DNA from: Firmicutes bacterium CAG:345
GTDB taxonomy: Bacteria > Bacillota_I > Bacilli_A > RFN20 > CAG-288
DNA: 64,000 bases
Direction of reading: 5' to 3'
Assembly (NCBI GenBank): GCA_000433315.1
Contig: FR893362.1
Location: 1 to 64,000, forward strand
Made by a program: the position numbers and the translations under genes
The notes under the pieces: model-generated
The model's database searches: none
What the model was told of the DNA's origin: nothing
What the model saw: the letters and a program-made list of their open reading frames with translations, nothing else
Shown here: piece by piece, positions 8,583 through 16,981 of the stretch
How the letters are laid out: each line of letters begins with the position of its first letter
Numbering within the stretch: position 1 is the first letter of the stretch

Positions 8583-8607
8583 AAAAAACACTGCCAAGGC
8601 AGTGTTT
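8583..8607 (-). terminator. Intrinsic terminator overlapping the gltX stop codon
   Basis: On the minus strand AAACACTGCC-TT-GGCAGTGTTT is followed by a T-run. The upstream arm includes part of the gltX stop codon. Confidence 0.85.
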
Positions 8608-10279
8608 AAGCTAATACTTTAGAATTTAATGTTTTATCAATTCTTCTTGAAACTTCTTCTTTTCCAAGAATTTTCATACTTTGGAAAAGGTTAGGACTAT
8701 TTTTACTTGTTGTAAGAGCAATTCTTACCATTTCAGCAACATCACCTACATGTCCTATAAAATGTTCCTTATCCTTTTTATATTCTTTAAAACTTAAAGC
8801 AAATCCATGTTTAGCGCCTAAATTTTTAAGACTATCAAACCAACTGCTTTCTTCTTGATCTAAATTCAAACTATCTTTAAATTCAACAAGAATTGTTTTA
8901 ATTATATTTTTATCTATAAATGGGTTAAATGGTAATTCAGTATTTTCAAAAAGTTCATCGTAAATATCACAATCAAAGAATTTAATCTTTTCATAAATAT
9001 CAGAATAAACATCGTAATCTTTTCTTGGATGTTCTTGATTTCTTTCAATATTCATAATCTTTTCAAATTTAGCTGGATCTTTAGATATTAAATTATATAA
9101 CTTAGGATCATATTTTTGAGCATATTCGGTTGCATTTTTACTTATTGTCGGAGCATCTAGATAAGATAGAACATCTTTGGAAATATTGCGAAGTTTAGGT
9201 AAATCAAACAAGGCACCATCCAAGCTCATTTTTTCAAATGTAAAATTAAATTTTGAAACATCTTCTTTTGGATTTGCTCTTAGCCATTCTTCAAAATTTG
9301 AATTAGCAATAGTTAATAAATATTTAATGATTCCCTCAACAGGATAACCATGTTCTATAAAATAACTTACAGCCGCTTCTTGATCTTTACGTTTAGATAA
9401 TTTACGTCTATTTCCATTTTCATCTACCTTCATAATAACTGGAAGATGAGCATAATCAGGAGCTTTCCATCCCATAGCTTCAAATAATTCTAGATGTATA
9501 GGAAGTGAGGATAACCATTCTTCTCCACGGGTAATTGTTGTTGTTCCCATGAAATGGTCATCAACCAAATGAGCAAAATGATATGTAGGAAGTCCATCTG
9601 ATTTCATAATGACAATATCTTGATCATTTTGAGAAAGATTTAAATCACCGCGAATTAAATCATGAACTTTAATATATTTTGTATGATCGCCTAAAGAATG
9701 AAAACGAATTACATAAGGTTTTCCTTGCTTTATTAATTCTGCTGCCTGATCAGGAGTATAATAACGACATTTAGCATATAATCCATAATATCCAGGAATA
9801 ACTTTATTAGCTTCTTGTGTTTGGCGTAACAAATTCAAATCTTCTTGAGAGCAAAAACAAGGATAAGCTCTTCCTCTTCTAATTAATTCTTTTATAACTA
9901 TCTTATAAATATCAGCTCTTTTAGATTGAACATAAGGTCCATAAATACCTTCTTCATGGTCGCCAAAATATCCTTCATCTTGCACAACTCCAAAGTACTT
10001 AAGTTGATCGACTAGTTCTTTTCCAGAGCCTTCAATTTCTCTTTTTTGATCAGTATCTTCAAGTCTAAAGAAATATACACCACCTGATTGTTTACTAACA
10101 GTGTATGCAACTAATGCAGTAAATAAACTTCCAGTATGTAAAAAACCAGTAGGACTTGGAGCAAATCTTGTAACCATCGCTCCTTCTTTTAAATTTCTCT
10201 TCGGGTATCTTTTTTCAAGATCTTCTATTGTTCCTGTTACATCAGGAAAAATCAAATCTGCTAATTCACTATATGTCAT
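8606..10279 (-). CDS. gltX: Glutamyl-tRNA synthetase with N-terminal extension
   Basis: Charges tRNA with glutamate. The class I signature is 'SPTGFLHTGSL' (HTGS in place of HIGH, near residues 42-52) and the KMSKS loop reads RKLSKRKD around residue 293-300. The protein has 557 residues against about 480 for usual bacterial GltX. The first 34 residues before 'MVTRFAPSPTG' are an extra segment, and the C-terminal anticodon-binding part is also long and divergent. Similar long forms are known in Clostridia-like gut bacteria. Whether it also charges tRNA-Gln (non-discriminating form) cannot be decided here. A good AGGAGG precedes the ATG. Confidence 0.93.
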   Translation of the reverse strand: MTYSELADLIFPDVTGTIEDLEKRYPKRNLKEGAMVTRFAPSPTGFLHTGSLFTALVAYTVSKQSGGVYFFRLEDTDQKREIEGSGKELVDQLKYFGVVQDEGYFGDHEEGIYGPYVQSKRADIYKIVIKELIRRGRAYPCFCSQEDLNLLRQTQEANKVIPGYYGLYAKCRYYTPDQAAELIKQGKPYVIRFHSLGDHTKYIKVHDLIRGDLNLSQNDQDIVIMKSDGLPTYHFAHLVDDHFMGTTTITRGEEWLSSLPIHLELFEAMGWKAPDYAHLPVIMKVDENGNRRKLSKRKDQEAAVSYFIEHGYPVEGIIKYLLTIANSNFEEWLRANPKEDVSKFNFTFEKMSLDGALFDLPKLRNISKDVLSYLDAPTISKNATEYAQKYDPKLYNLISKDPAKFEKIMNIERNQEHPRKDYDVYSDIYEKIKFFDCDIYDELFENTELPFNPFIDKNIIKTILVEFKDSLNLDQEESSWFDSLKNLGAKHGFALSFKEYKKDKEHFIGHVGDVAEMVRIALTTSKNSPNLFQSMKILGKEEVSRRIDKTLNSKVLA

Positions 10280-10298
10280 AATTTCCTCCTAAAATATC

Positions 10299-11267
10299 TT
10301 ATTTAATTGGTCTAATATAAAATTTTCCATATACTTGATATGTATTAATAACTGTTACAAAACAATTTGGGTCAACTTCACGCATAACTTTTATAGCCTT
10401 TTTTACTTCATTATAAGAAACAACCATGTAAATAATTAATCTATCATTACCTGTATATCCACCTTTTCCATCAACTATAGTACATCCATGTGGAAAAGAA
10501 TGAATCAAAACTTGGGACATCTGGGTTGAAGAAGTAAATATTTGAAGTTCAGTTTTCTTATTTTTCTTATTTAAAAGATCAACAACAGTACCTGAAGTAA
10601 AAAAGTAAATTACAGTATATAAAGCCATCGTAACAACTTGCGATACATTTGATTGATCATGCATTATTCTCAAGAATACATAAAGTAAAACAATAGTAGC
10701 ATTAATTCCAGTTGAATATTTTCCAAGAGATGTCGATTTTCTTTCAGCTATATATAACGCAATCAAATCTATCCCACCTGTTGAACTATTAGCATATAAA
10801 GCTAAAACTACACTTAATCCAGTAAGAATTCCTGCAAATAGAGCTCTAGCAATATTATCATCTAGAATATTAAAAATAGTTGTCCAACTTTCTGGAATAA
10901 GATCTATAAAAACAGAAACTAATAGAACATTTATAAATGTAAAAATAGTAAATTTCTTTCCTATGCGACACCAAGATAAAATAAATAAAGGTGCATTTAT
11001 TAAGAAATAAAAAATAGATTGCAGCATTGTACTATCCAAATTTGGAAATGGAAAAAGCAATATTTGAATTAAAACCTGAGATATACCTGAAGCACCACCT
11101 GAAACCATATGTTCAGCACCGGTAGGTGCAATAAAAGATCTAAAGCCATAAGCAAATAAAAAAGATGATGTTATAGTTAAGACCATATTAAAGAAATATT
11201 CACATGATATTTTTAATTTTGGATGGTCTAATAAGTATTTTCTTGTATTGTTTATTGTATTATTCAT
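10299..11267 (-). CDS. YitT-family membrane protein with DUF2179 domain
   Basis: Integral membrane protein of 322 residues with about five to six hydrophobic helices (roughly residues 22-240) and a C-terminal soluble DUF2179-like domain ('HGCTIVDGKGGYTGNDRLIIYMVVSYNE', residues 258 onward). The glycine-rich 'SGGASGISQVL' and 'ANSSTGGIDLIALYIA' motifs are typical of the YitT/YpjC family. The family's transport or regulatory role is unknown. The stop lies 20 bases from the gltX start on the same strand, so co-transcription with gltX is likely. Confidence 0.87.
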   Translation of the reverse strand: MNNTINNTRKYLLDHPKLKISCEYFFNMVLTITSSFLFAYGFRSFIAPTGAEHMVSGGASGISQVLIQILLFPFPNLDSTMLQSIFYFLINAPLFILSWCRIGKKFTIFTFINVLLVSVFIDLIPESWTTIFNILDDNIARALFAGILTGLSVVLALYANSSTGGIDLIALYIAERKSTSLGKYSTGINATIVLLYVFLRIMHDQSNVSQVVTMALYTVIYFFTSGTVVDLLNKKNKKTELQIFTSSTQMSQVLIHSFPHGCTIVDGKGGYTGNDRLIIYMVVSYNEVKKAIKVMREVDPNCFVTVINTYQVYGKFYIRPIK

Positions 11268-11340
11268 TTTTCCTCACATTGAAAAATCATTAGTATTATA
11301 GCAATCACTAAAAAAGTAAACAATAAGCAAAAACTAATTT

Positions 11341-11368
11341 AAAATAAAAATGGAGATTAAAATCTCCA
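11341..11368 (-). terminator. Intrinsic terminator of rpmF
   Basis: TGGAGATT-AA-AATCTCCA on the minus strand is followed by TTTTTATTTT, 28 bases after the rpmF stop. Confidence 0.8.
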
Positions 11369-11395
11369 AAATTTTTAGTTTAGCTTATCAGCCGC

Positions 11396-11578
11396 TTATT
11401 TAACTTTAACGTCAATAACCTTTTTGCCGTTATAGTAACCGCAATGAGAGCAAACTGTATGAGGTTTAATACTTTCTCCACAATTGCTGCAAACAGCGAG
11501 GTTTTTAGCTGCTAATTTAAAGTGAGTTCTCCGTAAACGTTTTGTAGTCTTGGAGGTTCTTCTTGCTGGAACTGCCAT
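11396..11578 (-). CDS. rpmF: Ribosomal protein bL32 (zinc form)
   Basis: Large-subunit ribosomal protein of 60 residues beginning MAVPARRTSKTTKRLRR. It has the zinc-ribbon cysteine pairs C30-x2-C33 and C43-x2-C46 (CSNC...CSHC), so it is the zinc-binding form. A strong AGGAGAGG ribosome binding site precedes the ATG. The gene has its own near-consensus promoter and terminator. Confidence 0.96.
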   Translation of the reverse strand: MAVPARRTSKTTKRLRRTHFKLAAKNLAVCSNCGESIKPHTVCSHCGYYNGKKVIDVKVK

Positions 11579-11621
11579 TTTTGCCTCTCCTTTTCTTTAC
11601 GCCTAATAAGGCTCGTTAGAT

Positions 11622-11650
11622 AGTATAAAAAAACAAATCAATAAAGTCAA
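11622..11650 (-). promoter_or_regulatory. Sigma-A promoter of rpmF
   Basis: On the minus strand TTGACT, a 17-base spacer and TATACT are seen, about 35 bases before the ribosome binding site. Confidence 0.7.
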
Positions 11651-11672
11651 GTTTTTTCTTTTCCCATAGTAT

Positions 11673-11698
11673 AAAAGCATCCTGTTTAGGATGCTTTT
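11673..11698 (-). terminator. Terminator hairpin after the pullulanase gene
   Basis: AAAAGCATCCT and AGGATGCTTTT are 11-base arms around a 4-base loop, just after the pullulanase stop. The T-run lies within the 3' arm, followed by TATACT rather than more T. Confidence 0.65.
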
Positions 11699-11703
11699 AT
11701 CAA

Positions 11704-14550
11704 TTAATATATAACTATAAGATAACTACAAGAATCCATAGTTGTTGGTAAAGAAGAAACTTCTTCACCATTATATATAAACTTTTTAGCATTATTTACT
11801 AATTCGCTATTATTTAATTCAACAATTTTTGAACTAGTATTAAAAACAAAAGCTAATGAACGAGAAGAATCATTAGAAATGCTATATCCTAACATCTTTT
11901 CATAATCCAACTCTTCTACACCAATTTCTTCATATGTCAATTCACTATATTGCATATTTTCAAATGATGTCGGCTTCAAATTTGCTAAATCTTCAGAATT
12001 CCTTAAAGTAATTGCTTTTCTAAAAGCAGTAACCATATCATTATTTTCATGGATTAAATTCCAATTGATTGCATTTATTTCATCAGAGAAATCATAAGAA
12101 TCTGAAACAAAATATCTCGTAGTTTCTCCATTATTAATTGCAGAATATTTTTCAGTTACCTTATCAGCTCCTTCTAACCATGATGGATCTAATTCTTTGC
12201 TTCTAGCAAATTCTTGTCCCAATTGATAAAAAGATACACCTGTGGAAAACGCAATTATATTATTTATTTCAGTTTGAATTTTATTTCTTTCACTTTCACT
12301 TAACATATAATCAGAAGCATATAACTTATCATGAATGGTCAAATTATCATGACATTCTGCATAATTGATAGAAACACCAGTAAAATCATATGACCATTTT
12401 GCAATATTACTTTGCTGTGTACCGACTAAGCCAAATAAAATCTTAGTCTTTAATGAATTTAAGCCACTAGTATCAGGATCATATGCAGCCTGGGCAAATC
12501 CTCTACTAGAATCATCAAAAACAGATCCTTTAAGTCCATCACGAATAGAATCATTAAAGAAACCGATGTCAGATTCATTATCCTTATTAGTAGCCTTAAA
12601 AGCACCTTGAACAGCTTGCATCTCTTTCCCCAAATACTTATCGCCCTCATACATTGACCATCCTTCACCATATAAAATGATATCTGGATCAAATGATTTT
12701 AGATTTGACTCAACCATTTGCATAGCACTTTTAGTGATCAATCCCATAAGATCAAAACGGAATCCAGCCAAATTATATCTTTTAACTAATTGTTCTGTGG
12801 TTTGAACTATCATATTTTTTACCATAGAGTTTTCACTAGCTAAATCCGTTCCAGCTCCAGAATAAGAATTTGTTCTAAAATAGTAATTAGGCATTATTTT
12901 TTCATATGTTGAATCAGCACCACTTGGCACATGATTGTAAACAACATCCATTATTACTCCAATTCCAGCAGCATTATAGGCATTTGTCAATTTTCTAAAC
13001 TCATTAATTCTTGTTAATCCATCATTAGGATCAGAAGAATAAGATCCTTCTAATGAAGAATAGGAATAAGGATCATATCCCCAGTTATAAATACCTCCAC
13101 GATGTGCAGTTTGATATTTTTTATCATTTAATTTAGTTTCATCAACTGATGCAAAATCATAAACCGGTTGAAGTTGAATATGTGTTACTCCGGAATTTTT
13201 TATATAGTCAAAGCCTGTTGATTCTCCAGTACTTAATTTTGTACCTTCCTCAATCATTCCAAGATACTTTCCTCTATTTTCATTTTTTCCATTCCAAGAA
13301 TCGCTCATAGAAAAATCACGAACATGTGTTTCATAAACCGTGACACTAGAAGGAGAAACTACTTCTGGAGCGACATTTGTCAAATTAGTTTCAATTTTTT
13401 CCCAGTTAACAACTAGACTCCTTTTCCCATTAGCATTTGAACTAGATGCATATGGATCAGCAACTTCTTTATTAGTTTTTCCAAGAACATCTATAGTATA
13501 GGTATAATATATGCCATGTAAATCTCTATCAGCTTTATATGACCAAACGCCTTTTTCGCCTTTTACCATATCAAAAGATTCTTTAATTCCATTACTAGTT
13601 GAACTTTCATAAAAATTAATTGTGATAGCACTAGCCGATGGAGACCAAACCTTAAAAACAGTTTCCGATCCATCAGCATTTACATTTGCACCTAAATCCT
13701 TGCCATCATATTGATATAATTTATTAAAAGCAGCTTTATTAAATACACCTCTATAATTAATAGGATAACTATGTCCATCATAATCTAAATATAATTGTGT
13801 TGTAAAATCAGAAAATTCATTTTCCAAAACAAACTCATAAATTAAACTACTTTTATTTAGCTTATTGATAGCATATTTTTTATTGCTTTCATCTCTAATA
13901 GAAAAATCTTCAACGCTAAGAGATTTTTCAAAGGCAAAATATAAAGACATTTTTATACTTGTCAATGTACTCATTGAAACTTCATTAATTGGAGATGTTG
14001 GAATATCCTTTTCATCATAAAATAAAGTTTCATTTCCAGTAATAGAATAAACTCTGATAATTCCATCATCATCTACTTTAGTTAAATCAACACTGCGATC
14101 AGCATCAACATCTTTAGTACCATCACGACTTCTAATAATTAGATTAGCCCAATACTCCTTTGGTAAGACCGTTTTTTCACTAGAACCAAATCCCCAATCT
14201 GTATAAACTTCATAAGATTCATCGAACTTTATTCCTACAGCTAACCATTTCCATTCACCAGTCTCATTAAGAGTAACAGTAGATGAAGAATCAAACATCA
14301 TTCCCCTTCCATCAAGACCATCTCCCCAAAACCATGCACCGACATCGCTATAATTTTCATCGAATCGATAAAAATATAAAATTAAATCAGCATTTTCTAA
14401 ATTGTTTTTAGAAGATGAACTTGAAGTAGTAGCAGATGTATTTGAAGAACTAGAAGTACTAGATGAATTTTCATTTTTATTACATCCAACCATACCTAAA
14501 GTTGTTGCTAATAAAGCAGGAATAGTTAATAATTTTATTGTTTTTTTCAT
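11704..14550 (-). CDS. pulA: Type I pullulanase lipoprotein (GH13)
   Basis: Secreted debranching enzyme that hydrolyses alpha-1,6 links of pullulan and starch limit dextrins. The 948-residue protein has a signal peptide with lipobox MVGC (lipidated C23), then a Ser/Thr-rich tether (about residues 27-48). A CBM41-like starch-binding domain follows (from about 54, 'GAWFWGDGLDGRGMMFD'), then a CBM48-like domain (about 275-380) and the GH13 barrel. The type I signature YNWGYDPYSY is near residue 490. The catalytic residues are the Asp in GFRFDLMG (about 597), the Glu in YGEGW (about 628) and the Asp in ECHDN (about 733). The gene stands alone, with a promoter carrying a CcpA-type site, so carbon catabolite repression is likely. 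Confidence 0.93.
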   Translation of the reverse strand: MKKTIKLLTIPALLATTLGMVGCNKNENSSSTSSSSNTSATTSSSSSKNNLENADLILYFYRFDENYSDVGAWFWGDGLDGRGMMFDSSSTVTLNETGEWKWLAVGIKFDESYEVYTDWGFGSSEKTVLPKEYWANLIIRSRDGTKDVDADRSVDLTKVDDDGIIRVYSITGNETLFYDEKDIPTSPINEVSMSTLTSIKMSLYFAFEKSLSVEDFSIRDESNKKYAINKLNKSSLIYEFVLENEFSDFTTQLYLDYDGHSYPINYRGVFNKAAFNKLYQYDGKDLGANVNADGSETVFKVWSPSASAITINFYESSTSNGIKESFDMVKGEKGVWSYKADRDLHGIYYTYTIDVLGKTNKEVADPYASSSNANGKRSLVVNWEKIETNLTNVAPEVVSPSSVTVYETHVRDFSMSDSWNGKNENRGKYLGMIEEGTKLSTGESTGFDYIKNSGVTHIQLQPVYDFASVDETKLNDKKYQTAHRGGIYNWGYDPYSYSSLEGSYSSDPNDGLTRINEFRKLTNAYNAAGIGVIMDVVYNHVPSGADSTYEKIMPNYYFRTNSYSGAGTDLASENSMVKNMIVQTTEQLVKRYNLAGFRFDLMGLITKSAMQMVESNLKSFDPDIILYGEGWSMYEGDKYLGKEMQAVQGAFKATNKDNESDIGFFNDSIRDGLKGSVFDDSSRGFAQAAYDPDTSGLNSLKTKILFGLVGTQQSNIAKWSYDFTGVSINYAECHDNLTIHDKLYASDYMLSESERNKIQTEINNIIAFSTGVSFYQLGQEFARSKELDPSWLEGADKVTEKYSAINNGETTRYFVSDSYDFSDEINAINWNLIHENNDMVTAFRKAITLRNSEDLANLKPTSFENMQYSELTYEEIGVEELDYEKMLGYSISNDSSRSLAFVFNTSSKIVELNNSELVNNAKKFIYNGEEVSSLPTTMDSCSYLIVIY

Positions 14551-14565
14551 ATTTCCTCCTCATGT

Positions 14566-14594
14566 ATTATAATTAAAGCGCTTCCAAAATGCAA
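14566..14594 (-). promoter_or_regulatory. Pullulanase promoter with a cre site in the spacer
   Basis: On the minus strand -35 TTGCAT and -10 TATAAT are 17 bases apart. The spacer region contains a cre-like palindrome at 14573-14586 (TTAAAGCGCTTCCA on the plus strand), 12 of 14 bases of the optimal TGAAAGCGCTTTCA. A protein bound there would block the polymerase, which predicts repression by CcpA, or by a LacI-family sugar regulator, since such operators look alike. Confidence 0.6.
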
Positions 14595-14672
14595 AATAAA
14601 ATATTGGTTATATCATAATAAATAAGTTATTTTATATAATTTTGTTTTTTTCAAAAAAATCGAAAATAATTG

Positions 14673-14702
14673 TTGACAAAAGTATTTACTTTGCCTTACA
14701 AT
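14673..14702 (+). promoter_or_regulatory. Promoter of the tRNA-Ile gene
   Basis: TTGACA and TACAAT are separated by 18 bases; the start would be about 14709, close to the mature 5' end. Confidence 0.7.
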
Positions 14703-14723
14703 ATTAAGGCAGCAAAAAAGGAT

Positions 14724-14800
14724 GGGCCTTTAGCTCAGTTGGTTAGAGCGCGCCCCTGATAAGGACGAGGTCGAAGGTCCGAGCCCTTTAAGGCCCACCA
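14724..14800 (+). tRNA. tRNA-Ile (GAU anticodon), CCA encoded
   Basis: The 77-base cloverleaf has a perfect 7-base acceptor stem (GGGCCTT/AAGGCCC), D-stem GCTC/GAGC and a TψC stem GAAGG/CCTTT with one G-U pair. The anticodon loop CTGATAA gives GAU for isoleucine. The CCA end is encoded at 14798-14800. Two oddities are seen. Position 55 of the T-loop is C (loop TCCGAGC) where U/pseudouridine is almost universal. The anticodon stem CGCCC/GGACG also has a C-A mismatch at pair 29-41. The promoter and terminator look intact, so it is probably expressed. Confidence 0.92.
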
Positions 14801-14812
14801 TGTTGCAATATT

Positions 14813-14835
14813 CACCGAGTAATCGGTGTTTTTTT
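14813..14835 (+). terminator. Intrinsic terminator of the tRNA gene
   Basis: CACCGA-GTAA-TCGGTG followed by seven T, 12 bases after the CCA. Confidence 0.88.
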
Positions 14836-14877
14836 ATGCCATTTTATTTTTATAAAATTATTACAAAAAAATAACAT

Positions 14878-14912
14878 AAAAAAAGAGGATATAAATTAAT
14901 ATTTACATCCTC
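14878..14912 (-). terminator. Intrinsic terminator of the gap-pgk-tpi genes
   Basis: On the minus strand GAGGAT...ATCCTC with an AT-rich inner stem is followed by a run of T, 11 bases past the tpiA stop. Confidence 0.75.
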
Positions 14913-14922
14913 ATTATTTACA

Positions 14923-15678
14923 TTAAATATTCTTTACTAATTCAATGAAAGATTCAGCTTTTAAGCTAGCTCCACCAACAAGAGCGCCATCTATATCAGG
15001 GCAAGTCATATAACTATGAATGTTATTTGGCTTAACACTGCCACCATAGAGAATACGTACTTTATCAGCAGTTTCTTGATCAAACATTTCAGCAACTAAA
15101 GATCTAATATATCCGCATACATCTTCAGCAATTTCTTCTGAAGCATTTTTGCCTGTACCAATACTCCATACTGGCTCATATGCTATGACAATATTTGAAA
15201 CATCTTCCTTCTTTAAGTTCATAAGACCAACAATCATTTGTTCTTTGACAACATTTCTTGTTAATCCACCTTCAAATTGAGCTAATGTTTCACCAACGCA
15301 ATAGATTACTTTAACATCATTTTCAAGGCAAGCATGAATTTTTTGATTGCATGTCAATGAGGTTTCATTGGCATAAAGACGTCTTTCAGAATGTCCTAAA
15401 ATAGTCCAATTAATTCCCAATTCTTTAATCATTGGAATAGAAACAAAACCAGTAAAAGCACCGCTAGGAGAAAAATGAACATCTTGGCTAGCAATTATTA
15501 AACCGGTATTAGCTTCAGCCATAGTTTGAAGACTTAAAAAGCTTGGTGCAACACCTATTTCAATATTTTTTTCTTTTGCTAAAGTAACTGCAGCACCTAC
15601 TTCTGATGCAAATTTCTTTGTTTCAGAAATAAGATGATTCATCTTCCAGTTACCGAATAAAAACTTTGTTCTTGTCAT
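14923..15678 (-). CDS. tpiA: Triosephosphate isomerase
   Basis: Interconverts dihydroxyacetone phosphate and glyceraldehyde 3-phosphate. The 251-residue TIM barrel has the substrate lysine in GNWKMN (about residue 12), the catalytic His in LGHSERR (about 95), the catalytic Glu in AYEPVWSIGTG (about 165) and the phosphate-binding YGGSVKPNN. The start lies two bases after the pgk stop with no strong ribosome binding site, so translation is probably coupled to pgk. Confidence 0.97.
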   Translation of the reverse strand: MTRTKFLFGNWKMNHLISETKKFASEVGAAVTLAKEKNIEIGVAPSFLSLQTMAEANTGLIIASQDVHFSPSGAFTGFVSIPMIKELGINWTILGHSERRLYANETSLTCNQKIHACLENDVKVIYCVGETLAQFEGGLTRNVVKEQMIVGLMNLKKEDVSNIVIAYEPVWSIGTGKNASEEIAEDVCGYIRSLVAEMFDQETADKVRILYGGSVKPNNIHSYMTCPDIDGALVGGASLKAESFIELVKNI

Positions 15679-15680
15679 GA

Positions 15681-16895
15681 TTATTTGTCTTCAATAACAT
15701 CAATGCCAGGAAGATGACCATCATTTTCAATCATCTCTAAGGAAGCACCGCCACCTGTGGAAACATGGGAGAAAGAATCTTTATATCCGAATTGTTTTGC
15801 TGCTGCGGCAGAATCGCCTCCACCGATAACAGAGAAACAATGATCATTTTCTGCAATAGCTTTACAAACAGAAATTGTACCAGCTTGATATTCTTCTTTT
15901 TCAAAGACACCAGCAGGACCATTCCAGAAAATTGTATTGGCTTTTTGAATTTCATCATGGAATAAAACACGTGTTTTTGGACCAATATCCATTCCCATGA
16001 ATCCATCTGGAACATCAAGGCCATCAATAGTTTGAATTAAATTTGCATTATCAAAGTCATCAGAAACAATGATATCTACAGGAAGAAGAATTTTTCCATG
16101 GCCTTCTTCTAAGCATTTACGAGCATAATCAACTTGATTATCTTCAACAGGACTTGTACCAACTGTATGTCCTAAAGCTTTTAAGAAAGTATAGCTCATT
16201 GCACCACAAATAATAACTTTATCGCACTTTTTCAAAAGACTATCAATAACTTTGATTTTATCAGAAACTTTAAGTCCACCAAGAATAGCTAAATATGGAC
16301 GATCTGTTGGATTTACAACTTTACCTAAAGAAACGACTTCTTTTTCAACAAGGTAGCCAACAGCAGTAGGTTTGCCTTCTGCCTTTAAAAGTTCTGGAAC
16401 ACCATATGTAGAGCAGTGGGCACGATGAGCACTACCAAAAGCATCCATGACAAATGCATCAGCTAAACTTGCCCAAATCTTACTGAGTTCAGGATCATTT
16501 TTTGATTCACCTTTTTCATAACGAGTGTTTTGAACAACCAAAACATCACCATTATTTAAAGAATCTACCATAGAAGTCAATTGTTCACCACGTGTAACAG
16601 GGCAAAATTTAACTTCTTTACCAAGTAATTCACCTAAACGAACAGCAATAGGAGCCATATTGTTTTTCTTTTTAAGAGCTTCTATTTCTTCTGGAGTCTT
16701 CTTATAATCAATTTTTCCAAGGTGACTCATTAAAATAACTTTGGCACCTTTAGAAATCAATTCTTTAATTGTAGGTAATGCAGCGACAATACGATTATCA
16801 TCGCGAATTGCGCCATCTTTAAGTGGGACGTTGAAATCACAACGGACTAAAACGCGCTTGCCTTCAACTTGTAAGTCTTTAACGTGTTGTTTCAT
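15681..16895 (-). CDS. pgk: Phosphoglycerate kinase
   Basis: Makes ATP from 1,3-bisphosphoglycerate in glycolysis. The 404-residue protein shows the N-terminal signature RVLVRCDFNVPL with the RDDNRI loop. Further motifs are the substrate-binding LMSHLGK, the hinge region and the C-terminal nucleotide-binding GGGDSAAA and STGGGASLEM motifs. A GGAG lies 14 bases upstream of the ATG. It sits second in gap-pgk-tpi, separated from gap by a hairpin that may lower read-through or protect the mRNA. Confidence 0.97.
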   Translation of the reverse strand: MKQHVKDLQVEGKRVLVRCDFNVPLKDGAIRDDNRIVAALPTIKELISKGAKVILMSHLGKIDYKKTPEEIEALKKKNNMAPIAVRLGELLGKEVKFCPVTRGEQLTSMVDSLNNGDVLVVQNTRYEKGESKNDPELSKIWASLADAFVMDAFGSAHRAHCSTYGVPELLKAEGKPTAVGYLVEKEVVSLGKVVNPTDRPYLAILGGLKVSDKIKVIDSLLKKCDKVIICGAMSYTFLKALGHTVGTSPVEDNQVDYARKCLEEGHGKILLPVDIIVSDDFDNANLIQTIDGLDVPDGFMGMDIGPKTRVLFHDEIQKANTIFWNGPAGVFEKEEYQAGTISVCKAIAENDHCFSVIGGGDSAAAAKQFGYKDSFSHVSTGGGASLEMIENDGHLPGIDVIEDK

Positions 16896-16940
16896 TAATT
16901 TTATTAATTCTCCTTTTTATTTTCCTTTTATTATTAAAAT

Positions 16941-16962
16941 ACGGCACCGAAAATGGTGCCGT
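16941..16962 (-). terminator. Hairpin between gap and pgk (attenuator or processing site)
   Basis: ACGGCACC and GGTGCCGT form a perfect 8-base stem with a 6-base loop. The following minus-strand sequence ATTTTAATAATAAAA is a weak T-run. It probably gives partial termination or RNA stabilisation, so that gap is made in excess of pgk and tpiA, as is common in glycolytic operons. Confidence 0.6.
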
Positions 16963-16981
16963 AAGATTTTAAAAGATTAAA

